The position numbers were made by a program, and so were the translations under genes. The notes beneath the pieces were generated by a model. It was not told the origin of the DNA, did not search any database, and saw nothing but the letters and a program-made list of their open reading frames with translations. From an uncultured Eubacteriales bacterium (GTDB lineage: Bacteria > Bacillota > Clostridia > Oscillospirales > Acutalibacteraceae), in NCBI GenBank assembly GCA_934456435.1, contig CAKSHH010000001.1, positions 248,001 through 312,000 on the forward strand: a stretch of DNA of 64,000 nt, given 5' to 3'. Shown here piece after piece: positions 43,745 to 53,044 of this stretch; within the stretch, counting starts at the first letter, position 1, and every line of letters starts with the position of its first letter.

Positions 43745-44576
43745 AGAAATCTCACAGGCGGTAAAAGAGAGAGTTGCCGCTCAGGTGAGCGAGATGAAAA
43801 AGGACGGCATTGAGCCCTGTCTCGCCGTTATACTTGTCGGCGACGACCCGGCTTCAAGAGTTTATGTCAACAACAAAAAAAAAGCCTGTGAATTTTGCGG
43901 TATACGCTCGCTGGAGTATCTTCTCCCTGCAGACGCAAAGCAGGAGGAGCTTAATTTACTTGTAAAGAAGCTGAATGATGACGACAGCGTGAACGGAATA
44001 CTCTGTCAGCTTCCGCTTCCGAAACACCTTGACGAAAAAGAGGTGTTGAACCTTATCAAACCGGAAAAAGATGTTGACGCATTTCACCCGGAAAATGTCG
44101 GTCATATAATGATAGGCGATTTTAGCTTCCTGCCTTGTACCCCTGCCGGAATAATGGAAATGCTCCGGTACGAGAACATAAGCCTTGACGGAAAGCATTG
44201 CGTTATAATCGGCAGAAGCAACATTGTCGGCAAACCCATGGCGATGTTGATGCTTAAAGAAAACGCAACGGTTACCGTGTGCCATTCGCATACACATAAT
44301 CTGAAGGAAATCGTTTCACAGGCCGATGTGGTTGTTGCGGCAGTCGGAAAGGCGAAATTCGTTACTGCCGATATGATAAAAGACGGAGCAATAATTATTG
44401 ATGTCGGAATCAATAGAAACGAGGACGGCAAGCTCTGCGGCGATGTTGATTTTGATACCTGCAAGGACAAGGCAAGCTACATAACGCCCGTTCCGGGAGG
44501 AGTAGGTCCGATGACAATCGCAACCCTTATGCAGAATACAATAACGGCAGCAAAAATACAGAACGAGAGAGGATGA
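43722..44576 (+). CDS. folD: Bifunctional methylenetetrahydrofolate dehydrogenase/cyclohydrolase
   Basis: A 284-residue folate C1 enzyme. Seen: ILVGDDPASRVYVNNKKKACE with the catalytic lysine, QLPLPKHL, and VIIGRSNIVGKPMAMLML for NADP binding, with TPVPGGVGPMTIATLMQNT at the end. ATG 43722 follows GGAGG at 6 bases and lies in the last 23 bases of lgt. Confidence 0.95.
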   Translation: MNKIISGKEISQAVKERVAAQVSEMKKDGIEPCLAVILVGDDPASRVYVNNKKKACEFCGIRSLEYLLPADAKQEELNLLVKKLNDDDSVNGILCQLPLPKHLDEKEVLNLIKPEKDVDAFHPENVGHIMIGDFSFLPCTPAGIMEMLRYENISLDGKHCVIIGRSNIVGKPMAMLMLKENATVTVCHSHTHNLKEIVSQADVVVAAVGKAKFVTADMIKDGAIIIDVGINRNEDGKLCGDVDFDTCKDKASYITPVPGGVGPMTIATLMQNTITAAKIQNERG

Positions 44577-44581
44577 CAGTT

Positions 44582-44830
44582 ATGACAAAAAAGAGACTTT
44601 ACAGAAGCACGAATGACAGAAAGGTCTGCGGTGTTTGCGCCGGTGTAGCAGACTTTTTCGGAATTGACCCGACCATTGTAAGAGCGGTTTACGCACTTGT
44701 TACGTTTTTCTCAGGCAGTTTCCCGGGAATTATTGTCTATTTTATCCTTGCATTTATCATTCCCGAAGATAACGGTATGATAGATACGGACGCAACGAAT
44801 CATGAGGATAATGAGGAAAATGACGAATAA
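44582..44830 (+). CDS. PspC-domain membrane protein
   Basis: An 82-residue protein with the PspC domain: RLYRSTNDRKVCGVCAGVADFFGIDPTIVRAVY, then a helix (IIVYFILAFII) and an acidic Asp/Glu/Asn tail. Family members act in envelope-stress signalling. Start 44582 is chosen since AGAGAGG is 9 bases away; the ATG at 44573 overlaps the folD stop. Confidence 0.85.
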   Translation: MTKKRLYRSTNDRKVCGVCAGVADFFGIDPTIVRAVYALVTFFSGSFPGIIVYFILAFIIPEDNGMIDTDATNHEDNEENDE

Positions 44831-44930
44831 GGGACGATATTCACGACCAAAAATATGAAAGTCAGATCATAGCAAAGATACTGTGAATATTATTTGCCGC
44901 GCGGGAAAACATATTTCCTGAGGTGATTAA

Positions 44931-45365
44931 ATGATTGAGCAGGATACGATCAGACTTTTAAGGGAATGTGATGCCGGTGTGAAAATGGGAATCGCGGCGA
45001 TTGACGATGTGCTTGAGTCGGTGAGTAATGATAAATTCCGCGAAAGGCTCGGAGAGCTAAAGGATGAGCATCAGCAGATCAATGCCGATATTCAAAAGCT
45101 TCTCGGAAAGTATCATGATGACGGAAAGGAACCAAATCCGATTGCCAAGGGTATGTCGCAGATGAAGACGATTTTTCGAGTTGCGGCAGACAAATCCGAC
45201 AGCACGATTGCCGATTTGATGACCGACGGCTGCAATATGGGCGTTAAGTCCCTGAGCAAATACCTGAATCAGTATAAGGCGGCAGACGAAGAGTCAAAGG
45301 AAATGACAAAAAAACTGATAAAATCAGAAAGTGATTTTGCTGTTGATATACGCCGATATCTTTAA
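44931..45365 (+). CDS. Ferritin-like helical-bundle protein (DUF2383-like)
   Basis: A 144-residue, highly helical protein with heptad-like patterns (AAIDDVLESV, DKFRERLGELKDEHQQINADIQKLL) consistent with a four-helix bundle of the ferritin-like DUF2383 type. Metal ligands are not obvious. TGAGGTGA lies 7 bases upstream. A terminator follows, so it is probably monocistronic. Family call is tentative. Confidence 0.6.
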   Translation: MIEQDTIRLLRECDAGVKMGIAAIDDVLESVSNDKFRERLGELKDEHQQINADIQKLLGKYHDDGKEPNPIAKGMSQMKTIFRVAADKSDSTIADLMTDGCNMGVKSLSKYLNQYKAADEESKEMTKKLIKSESDFAVDIRRYL

Positions 45366-45371
45366 TTTTCG

Positions 45372-45401
45372 GAGCTGTTCTGTAAGTAACAGCTCTTTTT
45401 C
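45372..45401 (+). terminator. Terminator after the helical-bundle gene
   Basis: GAGCTGTT (45372-45379) and AACAGCTC (45388-45395) followed by T5. Confidence 0.85.
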
Positions 45402-45446
45402 TTACACATTTTGAATATTGTATAGACAAATGTATATGTAAATGTC

Positions 45447-45475
45447 TTGAAAAATGTTTAAAAATATGATAAAAT
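45447..45475 (+). promoter_or_regulatory. Promoter for the TetR-type regulator
   Basis: TTGAAA (45447-45452), 17-base spacer, TAAAAT (45470-45475). A loose inverted repeat GACA...TGTC (about 45425-45446) abuts the -35 and could be an autoregulatory operator. Confidence 0.6.
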
Positions 45476-45506
45476 TTTAACAATAATTTATTTAGGAAGT
45501 GATAAA

Positions 45507-46118
45507 ATGGCAAGTCAGCGTTCAGGTGAAAAGACAAAGCTCATGCTTGCAGAGTCCTTGAGAAATTTGATGCAGAAAAAACCGCTTGATAAGATTAAAA
45601 TCCACGAGATAGTTGATGCCTGCGGAGTAAACAGACAGACATTTTATTATCATTTTCAGGATATTTATGCTCTCGTTGAGTGGATGTATCAGCACGATGC
45701 CGTTGAGCTGATTGAAAAGAACAATAAGGCTTTTTTGAACGGCGAAATCGGTACCGAGGACGATTGGGACAGCGTTATCAATGCGCTGTTTGAGTACATC
45801 GAGTTGCACAGAAACGAAATACTCAGCGTCATAAATTCGAGAGCTATGGTTTATTTCTCGAATTTTGTCTATGAGGGACTTAAGCTGAGTATCAGACGCG
45901 TTGTTGATATCAAAAGCGTGGATATCAATGTCGATGAATACTATAAAAACTTTATTTCAAATTTTTATGCCATTGCTCTCGGAGGAATGGTTCAGCGTTG
46001 GCTTGAAACAAACGGAGCGGCAAGAATGTCAAGCCGCGAGCTTATACATTTGCTTCGCATTACGGTAACGGGTAATATCGAATCTGCACTTCTTCGCGCG
46101 GCTAACGAAAAAAAGTGA
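45507..46118 (+). CDS. TetR/AcrR-family regulator (DhaS-like C-terminal domain)
   Basis: A 203-residue repressor-type protein. The N-terminal helix-turn-helix is KIKIHEIVDACGVNRQTFYYHFQDIYALVEW; the C-terminal region (IALGGMVQRWLETNG) resembles the DhaS-type TetR group that regulates neighbouring metabolic genes. No obvious target gene adjoins it, as the next unit is the T-box-controlled valS. Confidence 0.9.
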   Translation: MASQRSGEKTKLMLAESLRNLMQKKPLDKIKIHEIVDACGVNRQTFYYHFQDIYALVEWMYQHDAVELIEKNNKAFLNGEIGTEDDWDSVINALFEYIELHRNEILSVINSRAMVYFSNFVYEGLKLSIRRVVDIKSVDINVDEYYKNFISNFYAIALGGMVQRWLETNGAARMSSRELIHLLRITVTGNIESALLRAANEKK

Positions 46119-46125
46119 TTTTCTA

Positions 46126-46154
46126 TTGACAAAAAACTTTTGTAATGATAAAAT
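46126..46154 (+). promoter_or_regulatory. Promoter for the valS T-box transcript
   Basis: TTGACA (46126-46131), 17-base spacer, TAAAAT (46149-46154). Confidence 0.82.
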
Positions 46155-46160
46155 ACACTC

Positions 46161-46398
46161 AACATAAAGGCAACGATGGAGAGTTTCTGTGTTGTTCGGT
46201 TTTCAGAGAGACGTCGGCAGGTGAAAGACGTCAGCCGTTACCCAGTTTGTAGCTCCGGAGCCGGAGGGAAGAAAGCAATGCCGTAGAACCCTCCCGTAAG
46301 ACTGCGTTAAGGTGTCAAGTGGTGTCCTTTCGGGCGCAAATTGAGTGGTACCGCGGGTTTTATCTCGTCTCAAGGTTTTCCTTGAGACGAGTTTTTTT
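46161..46398 (+). promoter_or_regulatory. T-box leader for valS (valine)
   Basis: Contains the distal AGAGAGACGTCGGCAGGTG motif, the T-box TTGAGTGGTACCGCGGG (46341-46357) and the terminator CTCGTCTCAAGG/CCTTGAGACGAG with T7 (46364-46398). A GTA valine codon at 46249-46251 (CAGTTTGTAGC) is the best specifier candidate. The terminator arms are nearly the same as those of the metG T-box. Confidence 0.9.
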
Positions 46399-46443
46399 AT
46401 TTATCTTGTAAATTAACTGCATTGATATAAGGAGGAAAATTTA

Positions 46444-49071
46444 ATGGCAAAAGATCTTGCTAAACAGTACGATCCCAAGGACGTTGAGGACAGAATATAT
46501 AAATTCTGGCTCGACGGAAAGTATTTTCACGCCAAGTGCGACCCGGAGAAGAAGCCGTATACAATAGTTATACCGCCACCGAATATTACGGGACAGCTCC
46601 ACATGGGTCACGCTCTTGACAACACACTTCAGGACATTCTTATCCGTTACAGAAGAATGCAGGGCTATGATGCCTTGTGGCTTCCCGGAACGGATCACGC
46701 TTCCATTGCAACCGAGGCAAAAATCGTTGAGGCTATGCGTCAGGAGGGTATCTCAAAGGACGATATCGGACGCGAGGGCTTCCTCAAAAGAGCCTGGGAG
46801 TGGAAAGAGAAGTTCGGCGGAAGAATCATTGAACAGCTTAAAAAGATGGGTTCTTCCTGCGACTGGGACAGAGAGCGCTTTACAATGGACGAGGGCTGCA
46901 GCAAAGCTGTTAAAGAGGTCTTTGTCAACCTTTACAATAAGGGACTTATCTATCGCGGTGAGCGCATAGTCAACTGGTGCCCGCATTGCCTCACTTCAAT
47001 CTCGGACGCAGAGGTTGAGTACGAGGATCAGGCAGGACATTTCTGGCATCTTCGTTATCCTTTCAAGGACGGAAGCGGATATCTGGAGCTTGCAACGACG
47101 AGACCCGAAACAATGCTCGGCGATACCGCTGTTGCAGTCAATCCGAACGACGAAAGATATAAGGATATTGTCGGCAAGACTCTTATTCTGCCGATTGTAC
47201 ACAGAGAGATTCCGGTTATTGCCGATGACTATGTCGAGATGGATTTCGGTACAGGCTGCGTTAAGATAACGCCTGCCCATGACCCGAACGACTTTGAGGT
47301 CGGTCTCAGGCATAACCTTGAGGTTATTGATACATTCACAGACGATGCACACATCAAGCCCGAATGGGGCAAGTATGCCGGAATGGACAGAATGGAAGCT
47401 CGCAAGGCGATTGTTGAAGACCTTGAAAAAGAGGGCGCAATCGTTAAGATTGAGGATTATTCGCATAACGTTGGTGTTTGCTACCGCTGCCACAGCTCAA
47501 TTGAGCCGAAGGTTTCAAAGCAATGGTTCGTTAAGATGGAGCCGCTCGCAAAGCCGGCTATCGACTGTGTAAAGAACGGCGAAGTCAAGTTTGTTCCCGA
47601 GCGTTTCGACAAGACTTATTACCATTGGATGGAGAACATCAAGGATTGGTGTATTTCACGTCAGCTTTGGTGGGGTCACAGAATCCCTGCGTGGTACTGT
47701 GACGAGTGCGGCGAGGTTGTTGTCTCCAAGGAGACACCGACGGTTTGCCCGAAGTGCGGCTGCACGCACCTCACTCAGGATCCCGATACGCTCGACACAT
47801 GGTTCTCGTCTGCTCTTTGGCCGTTCTCAACTCTCGGCTGGCCGGACAAGACACCTGAGCTTGCTCATTATTTCCCGACAAATACCCTCGTTACGGGTTA
47901 TGATATCATCTTCTTCTGGGTTGCAAGAATGATATTCTCGTCCGTTGAGAATATGCACGAGAGACCGTTTGATACCGTTTTCATTCACGGAATTGTCCGT
48001 GACGCGCAGGGCAGAAAGATGTCCAAGTCACTCGGCAACGGTATTGATCCGCTTATTGTTATTGACCGGTACGGCGCAGACGCGCTCAGATTTACTCTCG
48101 CAACAGGCAACAGCCCCGGAAACGATATGCGTTTCTCCGACGAAAAGGTTGGCGCAAGCCGTAACTTTGCAAACAAGCTTTGGAATGCGGCAAGATTTAT
48201 TCTTATGAATCTCGGCGAGGATGAGAAAGCTCCGCATATTCCCGAAGAGCTTGCGCTTGAGGATAAATGGATACTCAGCCTGTTCAATAACCTTACAAAG
48301 GAAGTCACGGACAACCTGGATAAGTTTGAACTCGGTATTGCTGTTCAGAAGCTTTACGATTTCATTTGGGACGTATTCTGTGATTGGTATATCGAAATTT
48401 CAAAGATCAGACTTAATTCGGGCGACGAAAAGGCGGCTCAGACAGCAAGAGATATGCTCGTTTATATCATGTCGAATACGCTCAAGCTTCTTCACCCGTT
48501 CATGCCGTTCATCACCGAGGAAATTTGGCAGACCCTGCCTCACGAGGGCGAATCGATTATGATTTCCGAGTGGCCTGTTTATAAGGACGAATACAACTTC
48601 AGCGTTGAGGAGCAGGAGATGGACAGAATTATGGAAGCTGTCCGTGCTATCCGTAACCGCAGAGCAGAAATGAACGTTCCGCCGTCAAAGAAAGCTAAGT
48701 ATTATATCGCAACTGCTCACAAGGATACCTTTGAAAAAGCAGGTATCTTCATGCAGAGACTTGCTTCCTGTTCGGAGGCGGAGATCGGCGACAGCTTTGA
48801 AATCGATGATGCTGTATGCATCGTTACGACGGACGCGAAGATTTATATTCCTCTCGGCGAGCTTGTTGATTTTGAAAAGGAAATTGCAAGACTCAACAAG
48901 GAAAAGGAAAAGGTGCTCAAGGATCTTGAGTTTATAGATAAGAAGCTTAACAACGAAAACTTCGTTGCCAAGGCACCGAAAGCGGTTGTTGACGGTCAGC
49001 GCGAGGCGGCTCAGAAGCTCCGCGACAAGATTGCGATGATCGACGAAAGCATCGAGAAATTCCAAAAGTAA
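46444..49071 (+). CDS. valS: Valyl-tRNA synthetase
   Basis: An 875-residue class I synthetase. HIGH-type [15 protein letters not shown], the editing domain with [22 protein letters not shown] in [11 protein letters not shown], zinc-binding CDECGEVV and CPKCGCTH, and a C-terminal coiled coil ([22 protein letters not shown]) are all present. AAGGAGG is 7 bases upstream. Confidence 0.97.
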   Translation: MAKDLAKQYDPKDVEDRIYKFWLDGKYFHAKCDPEKKPYTIVIPPPNITGQLHMGHALDNTLQDILIRYRRMQGYDALWLPGTDHASIATEAKIVEAMRQEGISKDDIGREGFLKRAWEWKEKFGGRIIEQLKKMGSSCDWDRERFTMDEGCSKAVKEVFVNLYNKGLIYRGERIVNWCPHCLTSISDAEVEYEDQAGHFWHLRYPFKDGSGYLELATTRPETMLGDTAVAVNPNDERYKDIVGKTLILPIVHREIPVIADDYVEMDFGTGCVKITPAHDPNDFEVGLRHNLEVIDTFTDDAHIKPEWGKYAGMDRMEARKAIVEDLEKEGAIVKIEDYSHNVGVCYRCHSSIEPKVSKQWFVKMEPLAKPAIDCVKNGEVKFVPERFDKTYYHWMENIKDWCISRQLWWGHRIPAWYCDECGEVVVSKETPTVCPKCGCTHLTQDPDTLDTWFSSALWPFSTLGWPDKTPELAHYFPTNTLVTGYDIIFFWVARMIFSSVENMHERPFDTVFIHGIVRDAQGRKMSKSLGNGIDPLIVIDRYGADALRFTLATGNSPGNDMRFSDEKVGASRNFANKLWNAARFILMNLGEDEKAPHIPEELALEDKWILSLFNNLTKEVTDNLDKFELGIAVQKLYDFIWDVFCDWYIEISKIRLNSGDEKAAQTARDMLVYIMSNTLKLLHPFMPFITEEIWQTLPHEGESIMISEWPVYKDEYNFSVEEQEMDRIMEAVRAIRNRRAEMNVPPSKKAKYYIATAHKDTFEKAGIFMQRLASCSEAEIGDSFEIDDAVCIVTTDAKIYIPLGELVDFEKEIARLNKEKEKVLKDLEFIDKKLNNENFVAKAPKAVVDGQREAAQKLRDKIAMIDESIEKFQK

Positions 49072-49080
49072 TTTTTATCA

Positions 49081-49107
49081 ACCTCCTCATGTTAATCTTG
49101 AGGAGGT
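49081..49107 (+). terminator. Hairpin after valS
   Basis: ACCTCCTCA (49081-49089) and TGAGGAGGT (49099-49107), a perfect 9-bp stem 10 bases after the stop. The T tract is poor, so termination may be partial. Confidence 0.55.
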
Positions 49108-49246
49108 AATGATTTAGTGGGTTATCGGCATGCTGTCAGGACAGAAGAAACCGACCGAAATTCCCATACAAGTCAATGTAGCTGAGTGCCTTATTGTTGT
49201 TTACAAGGCTCAACTTGTCACGGTTACCGCCTGAGGGCAGTCAGAG

Positions 49247-49420
49247 AGATACCATTTATAAAAGTTCTTTCATAAATGCTGTAATAAGCTTTTTCTCTCC
49301 CTCCGTCACGGCTTTGCCGTGCCACCTCCCTCATCAGAAGGAGGCAAGGCTTTACGAAAACGGCTTCAACTTTAAAAGAAAGAAGCCTTAAGTTAATGAC
49401 ATTGCCTGCAGGGGCGGCAT
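49247..49420. repeat. Dispersed 175-bp repeat, copy 2
   Basis: Begins AGATACCATTTATAAA and matches 29342-29517 throughout, including CTCTCCCTCCGTCACGGC and GTTAATGACAT. Located in the 718-base gap after valS, where I see no gene. Confidence 0.75.
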
Positions 49421-49427
49421 TAAGTTT

Positions 49428-49484
49428 GCAGAAACCATTTAGGCTCACCTTTAGGGGAGCTGGCGGCGCAGCCGGCTGAGGGGT
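49428..49484. repeat. Intergenic palindromic repeat unit
   Basis: GCAGAAACC...AGGCTCACC...GCCGGCTGAGGGG, related to 14492-14550 and 29211-29331. Confidence 0.65.
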
Positions 49485-49547
49485 TAAAAGTCGGATAAAA
49501 TCATTTTTATGAAAGATTAAGAAATCATAATGGTTCCAAAGACTTGT

Positions 49548-49612
49548 ACAACCTCAGCCTGCCTTTGATTGAGGTCAAGGGGAGGTGTCTCGAAGAGACG
49601 TAGGGGATAAAG
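49548..49612. repeat. Intergenic repeat with GGGGAGGTGTCTCGAAGAGACG
   Basis: ACCTCAGCCTGCC...GGAGGTG followed by the TCTCGAAGAGA hairpin. Such units recur in clostridial intergenic regions. It is a single copy in this window. Confidence 0.4.
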
Positions 49613-49646
49613 AAACAAGTGATTATCAATAATCAAAATGAGTTAC

Positions 49647-49723
49647 GGCACGATGTGGGCATCGTGCCCTACGACGAGCTTTTATAAAACCCGAACCGTA
49701 GGGTGTGATGCCCACATCACACC
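49647..49723. repeat. Inverted pair of 27-bp palindromic repeats
   Basis: Copy one (49647-49673) GGCACGATGTGGGC...CCCTACG and its inverted, slightly changed partner (49697-49723) CGTAGGGTGTGATG...CACACC. Each copy is itself palindromic. Confidence 0.75.
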
Positions 49724-49789
49724 GAGAAACTGATAAAACCTGTCTACCTCACGGTAAGGAAGGCAAAAAATCAATAAAAGAGTGATACA

Positions 49790-51061
49790 ATGAATTACAA
49801 CGAAGCATTGAATTTCATACATTCAAGGGACAAGTTCGGAAGCCGTCCCGGTATGGAGCGCATCGACGCACTTTGCAAGGCGTTTGACAATCCGCAGGAC
49901 GGCCTGAAATATGTCCATGTTGCGGGAACGAACGGCAAGGGCTCGACCTGTCACATGATTGCTTCCGTGCTCAAGGAAAGCGGTTACAAAGTCGGCTTGT
50001 TTACTTCGCCGTTTGTCGTCGATTTCCGCGAAAGGATACAGATCAACGGCGAAATGATACCTGAAAACGAGCTTGCGGAGATCGTCTCCGAGGTTAAACC
50101 CGTGGTTGAAAGGCTCTCGAAAGAGGGCATTGAACCGACGGAGTTTGAAATCATTACCGTGACTGCCTTTTTGTATTTTCTTCGTCAGAAGTGCGATGTT
50201 GTCGTGCTTGAGGTCGGCCTCGGCGGATTGCTTGATTCGACCAATATTATCAAGAACTCCGAGGTCAGCGTCATAACTTCGATTTCGCTCGATCACACGG
50301 ATATTCTCGGCGACACCTTGCTGAAAATTGCGGAGCACAAGTGCGGAATTTTCAAAGAGGGCGGCAATGTTGTCGGTTATCCACAGCCCGATTTTGCCGT
50401 TGAACGCTTTATCAAGGACAAGGCAAAGGAGAAAAACTGCAAGTATTATCCGCATGAACTGAGCAAGATTCGTCTTGTCCGTGAGGAAATAGACGGTTCG
50501 ACGGTTATTTACGCAGGCTGTACATTCAAAATTCCGCTGACGGGCAAGCATCAGCTTTATAATTTTGCGACTGCCGCCGCGGCGATAAATGTGCTGAAGC
50601 AGAACGGCTGGAACATTACATACAAGAGTCTCATTGACGGTATTACCAAGCTGAAAATTCCGGCAAGAACGGAAATTGTCTCACGTTCACCGCTGACAAT
50701 AATCGACGGCGGTCACAATGCGGAGGGGATCGACGCGCTTTGCAATTCGCTTGTTAAATTCTGTGTCAATAAAAAAATTATTGCTGTTTTCGGAATGATG
50801 CGCGACAAGGACTACGGCTACGCGGTCAGGAAGCTTGCGCCGCTCTGCGAACGCATCTATACAACCGAGGCGTCAAATCCGAGAACAATGCCTGCAAAGG
50901 AGCTTGCCAGGGAGATAAAGCCGTTTTGCAAGAGGGTCAAGGCTGAAAGCTCACCAGAGAAGGCGTTTGCAAAGGCGATGAAAAAAGCCAAGGACGACGA
51001 TGTTATTTTGGTTTGCGGCTCGCTTTATCTCGCTTCCGACGTTAAAAAGTTTATTAAGTGA
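49790..51061 (+). CDS. folC: Folylpolyglutamate/dihydrofolate synthase
   Basis: A 423-residue Mur-ligase-like enzyme adding glutamate to folates. Seen: P-loop VHVAGTNGKGSTCHMIASVL, GLFTSPFVVDFRERIQING, SISLDHTDILGDTLLKIAEHKCGI and DGGHNAEGIDAL. The start has only a weak site. It follows a repeat-rich gap; no promoter is clear. Confidence 0.95.
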   Translation: MNYNEALNFIHSRDKFGSRPGMERIDALCKAFDNPQDGLKYVHVAGTNGKGSTCHMIASVLKESGYKVGLFTSPFVVDFRERIQINGEMIPENELAEIVSEVKPVVERLSKEGIEPTEFEIITVTAFLYFLRQKCDVVVLEVGLGGLLDSTNIIKNSEVSVITSISLDHTDILGDTLLKIAEHKCGIFKEGGNVVGYPQPDFAVERFIKDKAKEKNCKYYPHELSKIRLVREEIDGSTVIYAGCTFKIPLTGKHQLYNFATAAAAINVLKQNGWNITYKSLIDGITKLKIPARTEIVSRSPLTIIDGGHNAEGIDALCNSLVKFCVNKKIIAVFGMMRDKDYGYAVRKLAPLCERIYTTEASNPRTMPAKELAREIKPFCKRVKAESSPEKAFAKAMKKAKDDDVILVCGSLYLASDVKKFIK

Positions 51062-51119
51062 CACGGCTTTACAAAAAGAAATTATTTTCTTGACCACACT
51101 TCAACAAAATATTTTCGGA

Positions 51120-51161
51120 CAATCCTTTATCCTATTGGGTAAGGGATTGTTCTTTTATTTA
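51120..51161 (+). terminator. Terminator/attenuator hairpin between folC and spoIIAA
   Basis: A 13-bp stem (51120-51132/51137-51149, a few G-U pairs) with loop TATT, followed by TTCTTTTATTT. The T tract runs up to the spoIIAA ribosome binding site, so any spoIIA promoter must lie upstream of it. Confidence 0.7.
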
Positions 51162-51173
51162 AGGGGGTATTTT

Positions 51174-51512
51174 ATGCCTGTGAAAATTATAGCGACCGAG
51201 CAGAGGGTGACGGCTTTCCTTGAGGGAGAGATCGACCACCACACGGCTTCAACGCTCAGAATGGAAATTGACGACGCGATACAAACCTATAAGCCGAAGG
51301 TTTTGAAGCTTGATTACGCGGACGTGACGTTCATGGATTCGTCGGGCGTCGGTCTTGTTATGGGCAGGGTGAGGACTATGTCGCCTTTCGGCGGAAAAAT
51401 AATCGTTTCAAATCTTTCTCCGCAGACTTACAGGGTGATGCAGCTTGCCGGGCTCGAAAAAATTGCAAAAATCAGCAAAAGGGAGGATGTAAGCAATGAA
51501 AGCAAAAAATGA
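51174..51512 (+). CDS. spoIIAA: Anti-sigma F factor antagonist SpoIIAA
   Basis: A 112-residue STAS-domain protein; when dephosphorylated it releases sigma F from SpoIIAB in the forespore. The phosphorylatable serine lies in FMDSSGVGLVMGR. The start at 51174 follows AAGGGGG at 6 bases. It overlaps spoIIAB by 17 bases. Confidence 0.93.
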   Translation: MPVKIIATEQRVTAFLEGEIDHHTASTLRMEIDDAIQTYKPKVLKLDYADVTFMDSSGVGLVMGRVRTMSPFGGKIIVSNLSPQTYRVMQLAGLEKIAKISKREDVSNESKK

Positions 51513-51933
51513 CTTCAGAATGACGATTGATTCAAGGTCGGTGAATGAGGCGTTTTCCCGTTCGACGGTTGCGGCGTTTACCGCTCAGCTTGACCCGACG
51601 GTTGACGAGATAACCGACATCAAAACGGCGGTGAGCGAGGCGGTGACAAACTGCATTGTCCACGCTTACCCCGACTCCGTGGGAAAGATATACATATACG
51701 CCGCGGTGTTTGACGACAACACGGTGAAAATTTCCGTAAGGGACAGGGGAGTCGGAATACCCGACGTCAAGAAAGCTATGGAGCCGCTCTTTACGACCCT
51801 CGGCGGCGAGCGCGCAGGACTCGGCTTTGCCGTAATGGAGAGCTTTATGGACAAGGTGACCGTGCGTTCAAAGGAGGGCAGAGGAACAACAGTCACAATG
51901 CTCAAAAAGATAAGCGGGCGTGAGCTTCAATGA
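51496..51933 (+). CDS. spoIIAB: Anti-sigma F factor SpoIIAB
   Basis: A 145-residue serine kinase and anti-sigma factor of the GHKL ATPase fold: N-box AVSEAVTNCIVHAYP, G1-type VRDRGVGIPDV and ERAGLGFAVMESFMD. GGGAGG lies 9 bases upstream. Coupled on both sides (17-base and 4-base overlaps). Confidence 0.94.
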   Translation: MKAKNDFRMTIDSRSVNEAFSRSTVAAFTAQLDPTVDEITDIKTAVSEAVTNCIVHAYPDSVGKIYIYAAVFDDNTVKISVRDRGVGIPDVKKAMEPLFTTLGGERAGLGFAVMESFMDKVTVRSKEGRGTTVTMLKKISGRELQ

Positions 51934-52595
51934 TTCTTTCAAAGGTCAGCAGGGACGAAATGATAAGCCGCAACATAGGTCTCGTCCACTCCTGTGCGCA
52001 CAGATTCAGCGGAAAGGGAGTTGAATATGACGACCTCTTTCAGGCAGGGTGTATAGGGCTCATCAAGGCGGTGGATAATTTCAACGAGGAGCTCGGCTTT
52101 TCTTTTTCCACCTATGCCGTGCCCGTCATTCTCGGCGAGATCAAGCGCCTTTTCCGCGACGGCGGAACGGTCAGCGTCAGCCGCTCCATCAAGGAAAAGG
52201 GCAGGAAAATCGCCTATGAGAGAGAACGTTATGTTCGGGAGTTTGACCGTGAGCCGACCGTCAAGGAGCTCAGCGAGATACTCGGCTACAATGAGTTTGA
52301 AACCGCGCAGGCGATAGCGGCAACAATGCCGGTTCTGTCGCTGACCGTCGGGGACGACGACACGGACTCTCAGCTTGATATTCCCGTGCCGGATCACGAG
52401 GAAAGCGTGTCAATGAATTTGGCGGTTCACCAGGTCATTGAAAAGCTCACGGAAAACGACCGCGAGCTGATAAAACAGCGATATTTTGCCGGCAAAACGC
52501 AAACGCAGACGGCGCAGTCCCTCGGAATGACGCAGGTGCAGGTCAGCCGCAGGGAAAAGCGGATTTTAAAGTATATGAAATCGAAGCTGATGTAG
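51930..52595 (+). CDS. sigF: RNA polymerase sporulation sigma factor SigF
   Basis: A 221-residue sigma-70-family factor for the first forespore programme. Region 2 (LVHSCAHRFSGKGVEYDDLFQAGCIGLIKAV), region 3 and the region 4 helix-turn-helix (KTQTQTAQSLGMTQVQVSRREKRIL) are evident. Starts in an ATGA overlap with spoIIAB. Confidence 0.95.
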   Translation: MILSKVSRDEMISRNIGLVHSCAHRFSGKGVEYDDLFQAGCIGLIKAVDNFNEELGFSFSTYAVPVILGEIKRLFRDGGTVSVSRSIKEKGRKIAYERERYVREFDREPTVKELSEILGYNEFETAQAIAATMPVLSLTVGDDDTDSQLDIPVPDHEESVSMNLAVHQVIEKLTENDRELIKQRYFAGKTQTQTAQSLGMTQVQVSRREKRILKYMKSKLM

Positions 52596-52597
52596 CC

Positions 52598-52626
52598 TTG
52601 ACACCTTTGCGAAAATGGATTATTAT
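52598..52626 (+). promoter_or_regulatory. Promoter for the DUF6472 gene
   Basis: TTGACA (52598-52603), 17-base spacer, TATTAT (52621-52626), immediately after the sigF stop. Confidence 0.75.
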
Positions 52627-52644
52627 TAACGCAGAGGTGTTCTT

Positions 52645-52824
52645 ATGAAAATGACTAACTGCGAAGACTGCAACAATTTTGTTTATGACGAGGAGAGCGA
52701 GACATATTATTGTCAGATGGACCTCGACGAGGACGAATACATTAAGTTTGTCAGCGCGTCATTTTATAACTGCCCCTATTATGACCCGTACGATGAATAT
52801 AAAATTGTCAGAAAGCAAAACTGA
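52645..52824 (+). CDS. DUF6472-like small Cys-containing protein
   Basis: A 59-residue acidic protein with a site (GAGGTG) 6 bases before ATG and its own promoter and terminator. The pattern NCEDC (Cys6, Cys9), YYC (Cys23) and NCPYY (Cys43), with DEYKIVRKQ at the end, matches a small clostridial family of unknown function. The four cysteines could bind a metal. It is an independent transcription unit after sigF. Confidence 0.78.
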   Translation: MKMTNCEDCNNFVYDEESETYYCQMDLDEDEYIKFVSASFYNCPYYDPYDEYKIVRKQN

Positions 52825-52854
52825 AACGTTGTGCGAACAAAATATGATGCTTTT

Positions 52855-52886
52855 CACACCCGATTTTTATATTTCGGGTGTGTTTC
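52855..52886 (+). terminator. Terminator after the DUF6472 gene; left twin
   Basis: CACACCCGA (52855-52863) and TCGGGTGTG (52874-52882) then TTT. Almost the same as the hairpin at 58568-58603. Beyond it, two direct repeats of an AAAAGTGCAAAA unit (about 52899-52942) precede the next promoter. Confidence 0.8.
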
Positions 52887-52959
52887 GCTTATTGGGCAAA
52901 AAAGTGCAAAATCGTTGATTAAAAGTGCAAAAGTGTCGATTTAATATGCCAAAATGTAA

Positions 52960-52987
52960 TTGACAAAGAATTTTTTTATTCTATAAT
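52960..52987 (+). promoter_or_regulatory. Promoter for the beta-helix gene
   Basis: TTGACA (52960-52965), 16-base spacer, TATAAT (52982-52987). Confidence 0.78.
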
Positions 52988-53044
52988 TATATATAGGGTA
53001 GTATATAATTTACTATCCAAAACAAAAAGAGGGGGAAATAAACA

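Noticed and set aside
49640..49730. CRISPR-like array
   Set aside because: Only two copies, in inverted orientation, each a palindrome; no regularly spaced direct repeats and no cas genes.
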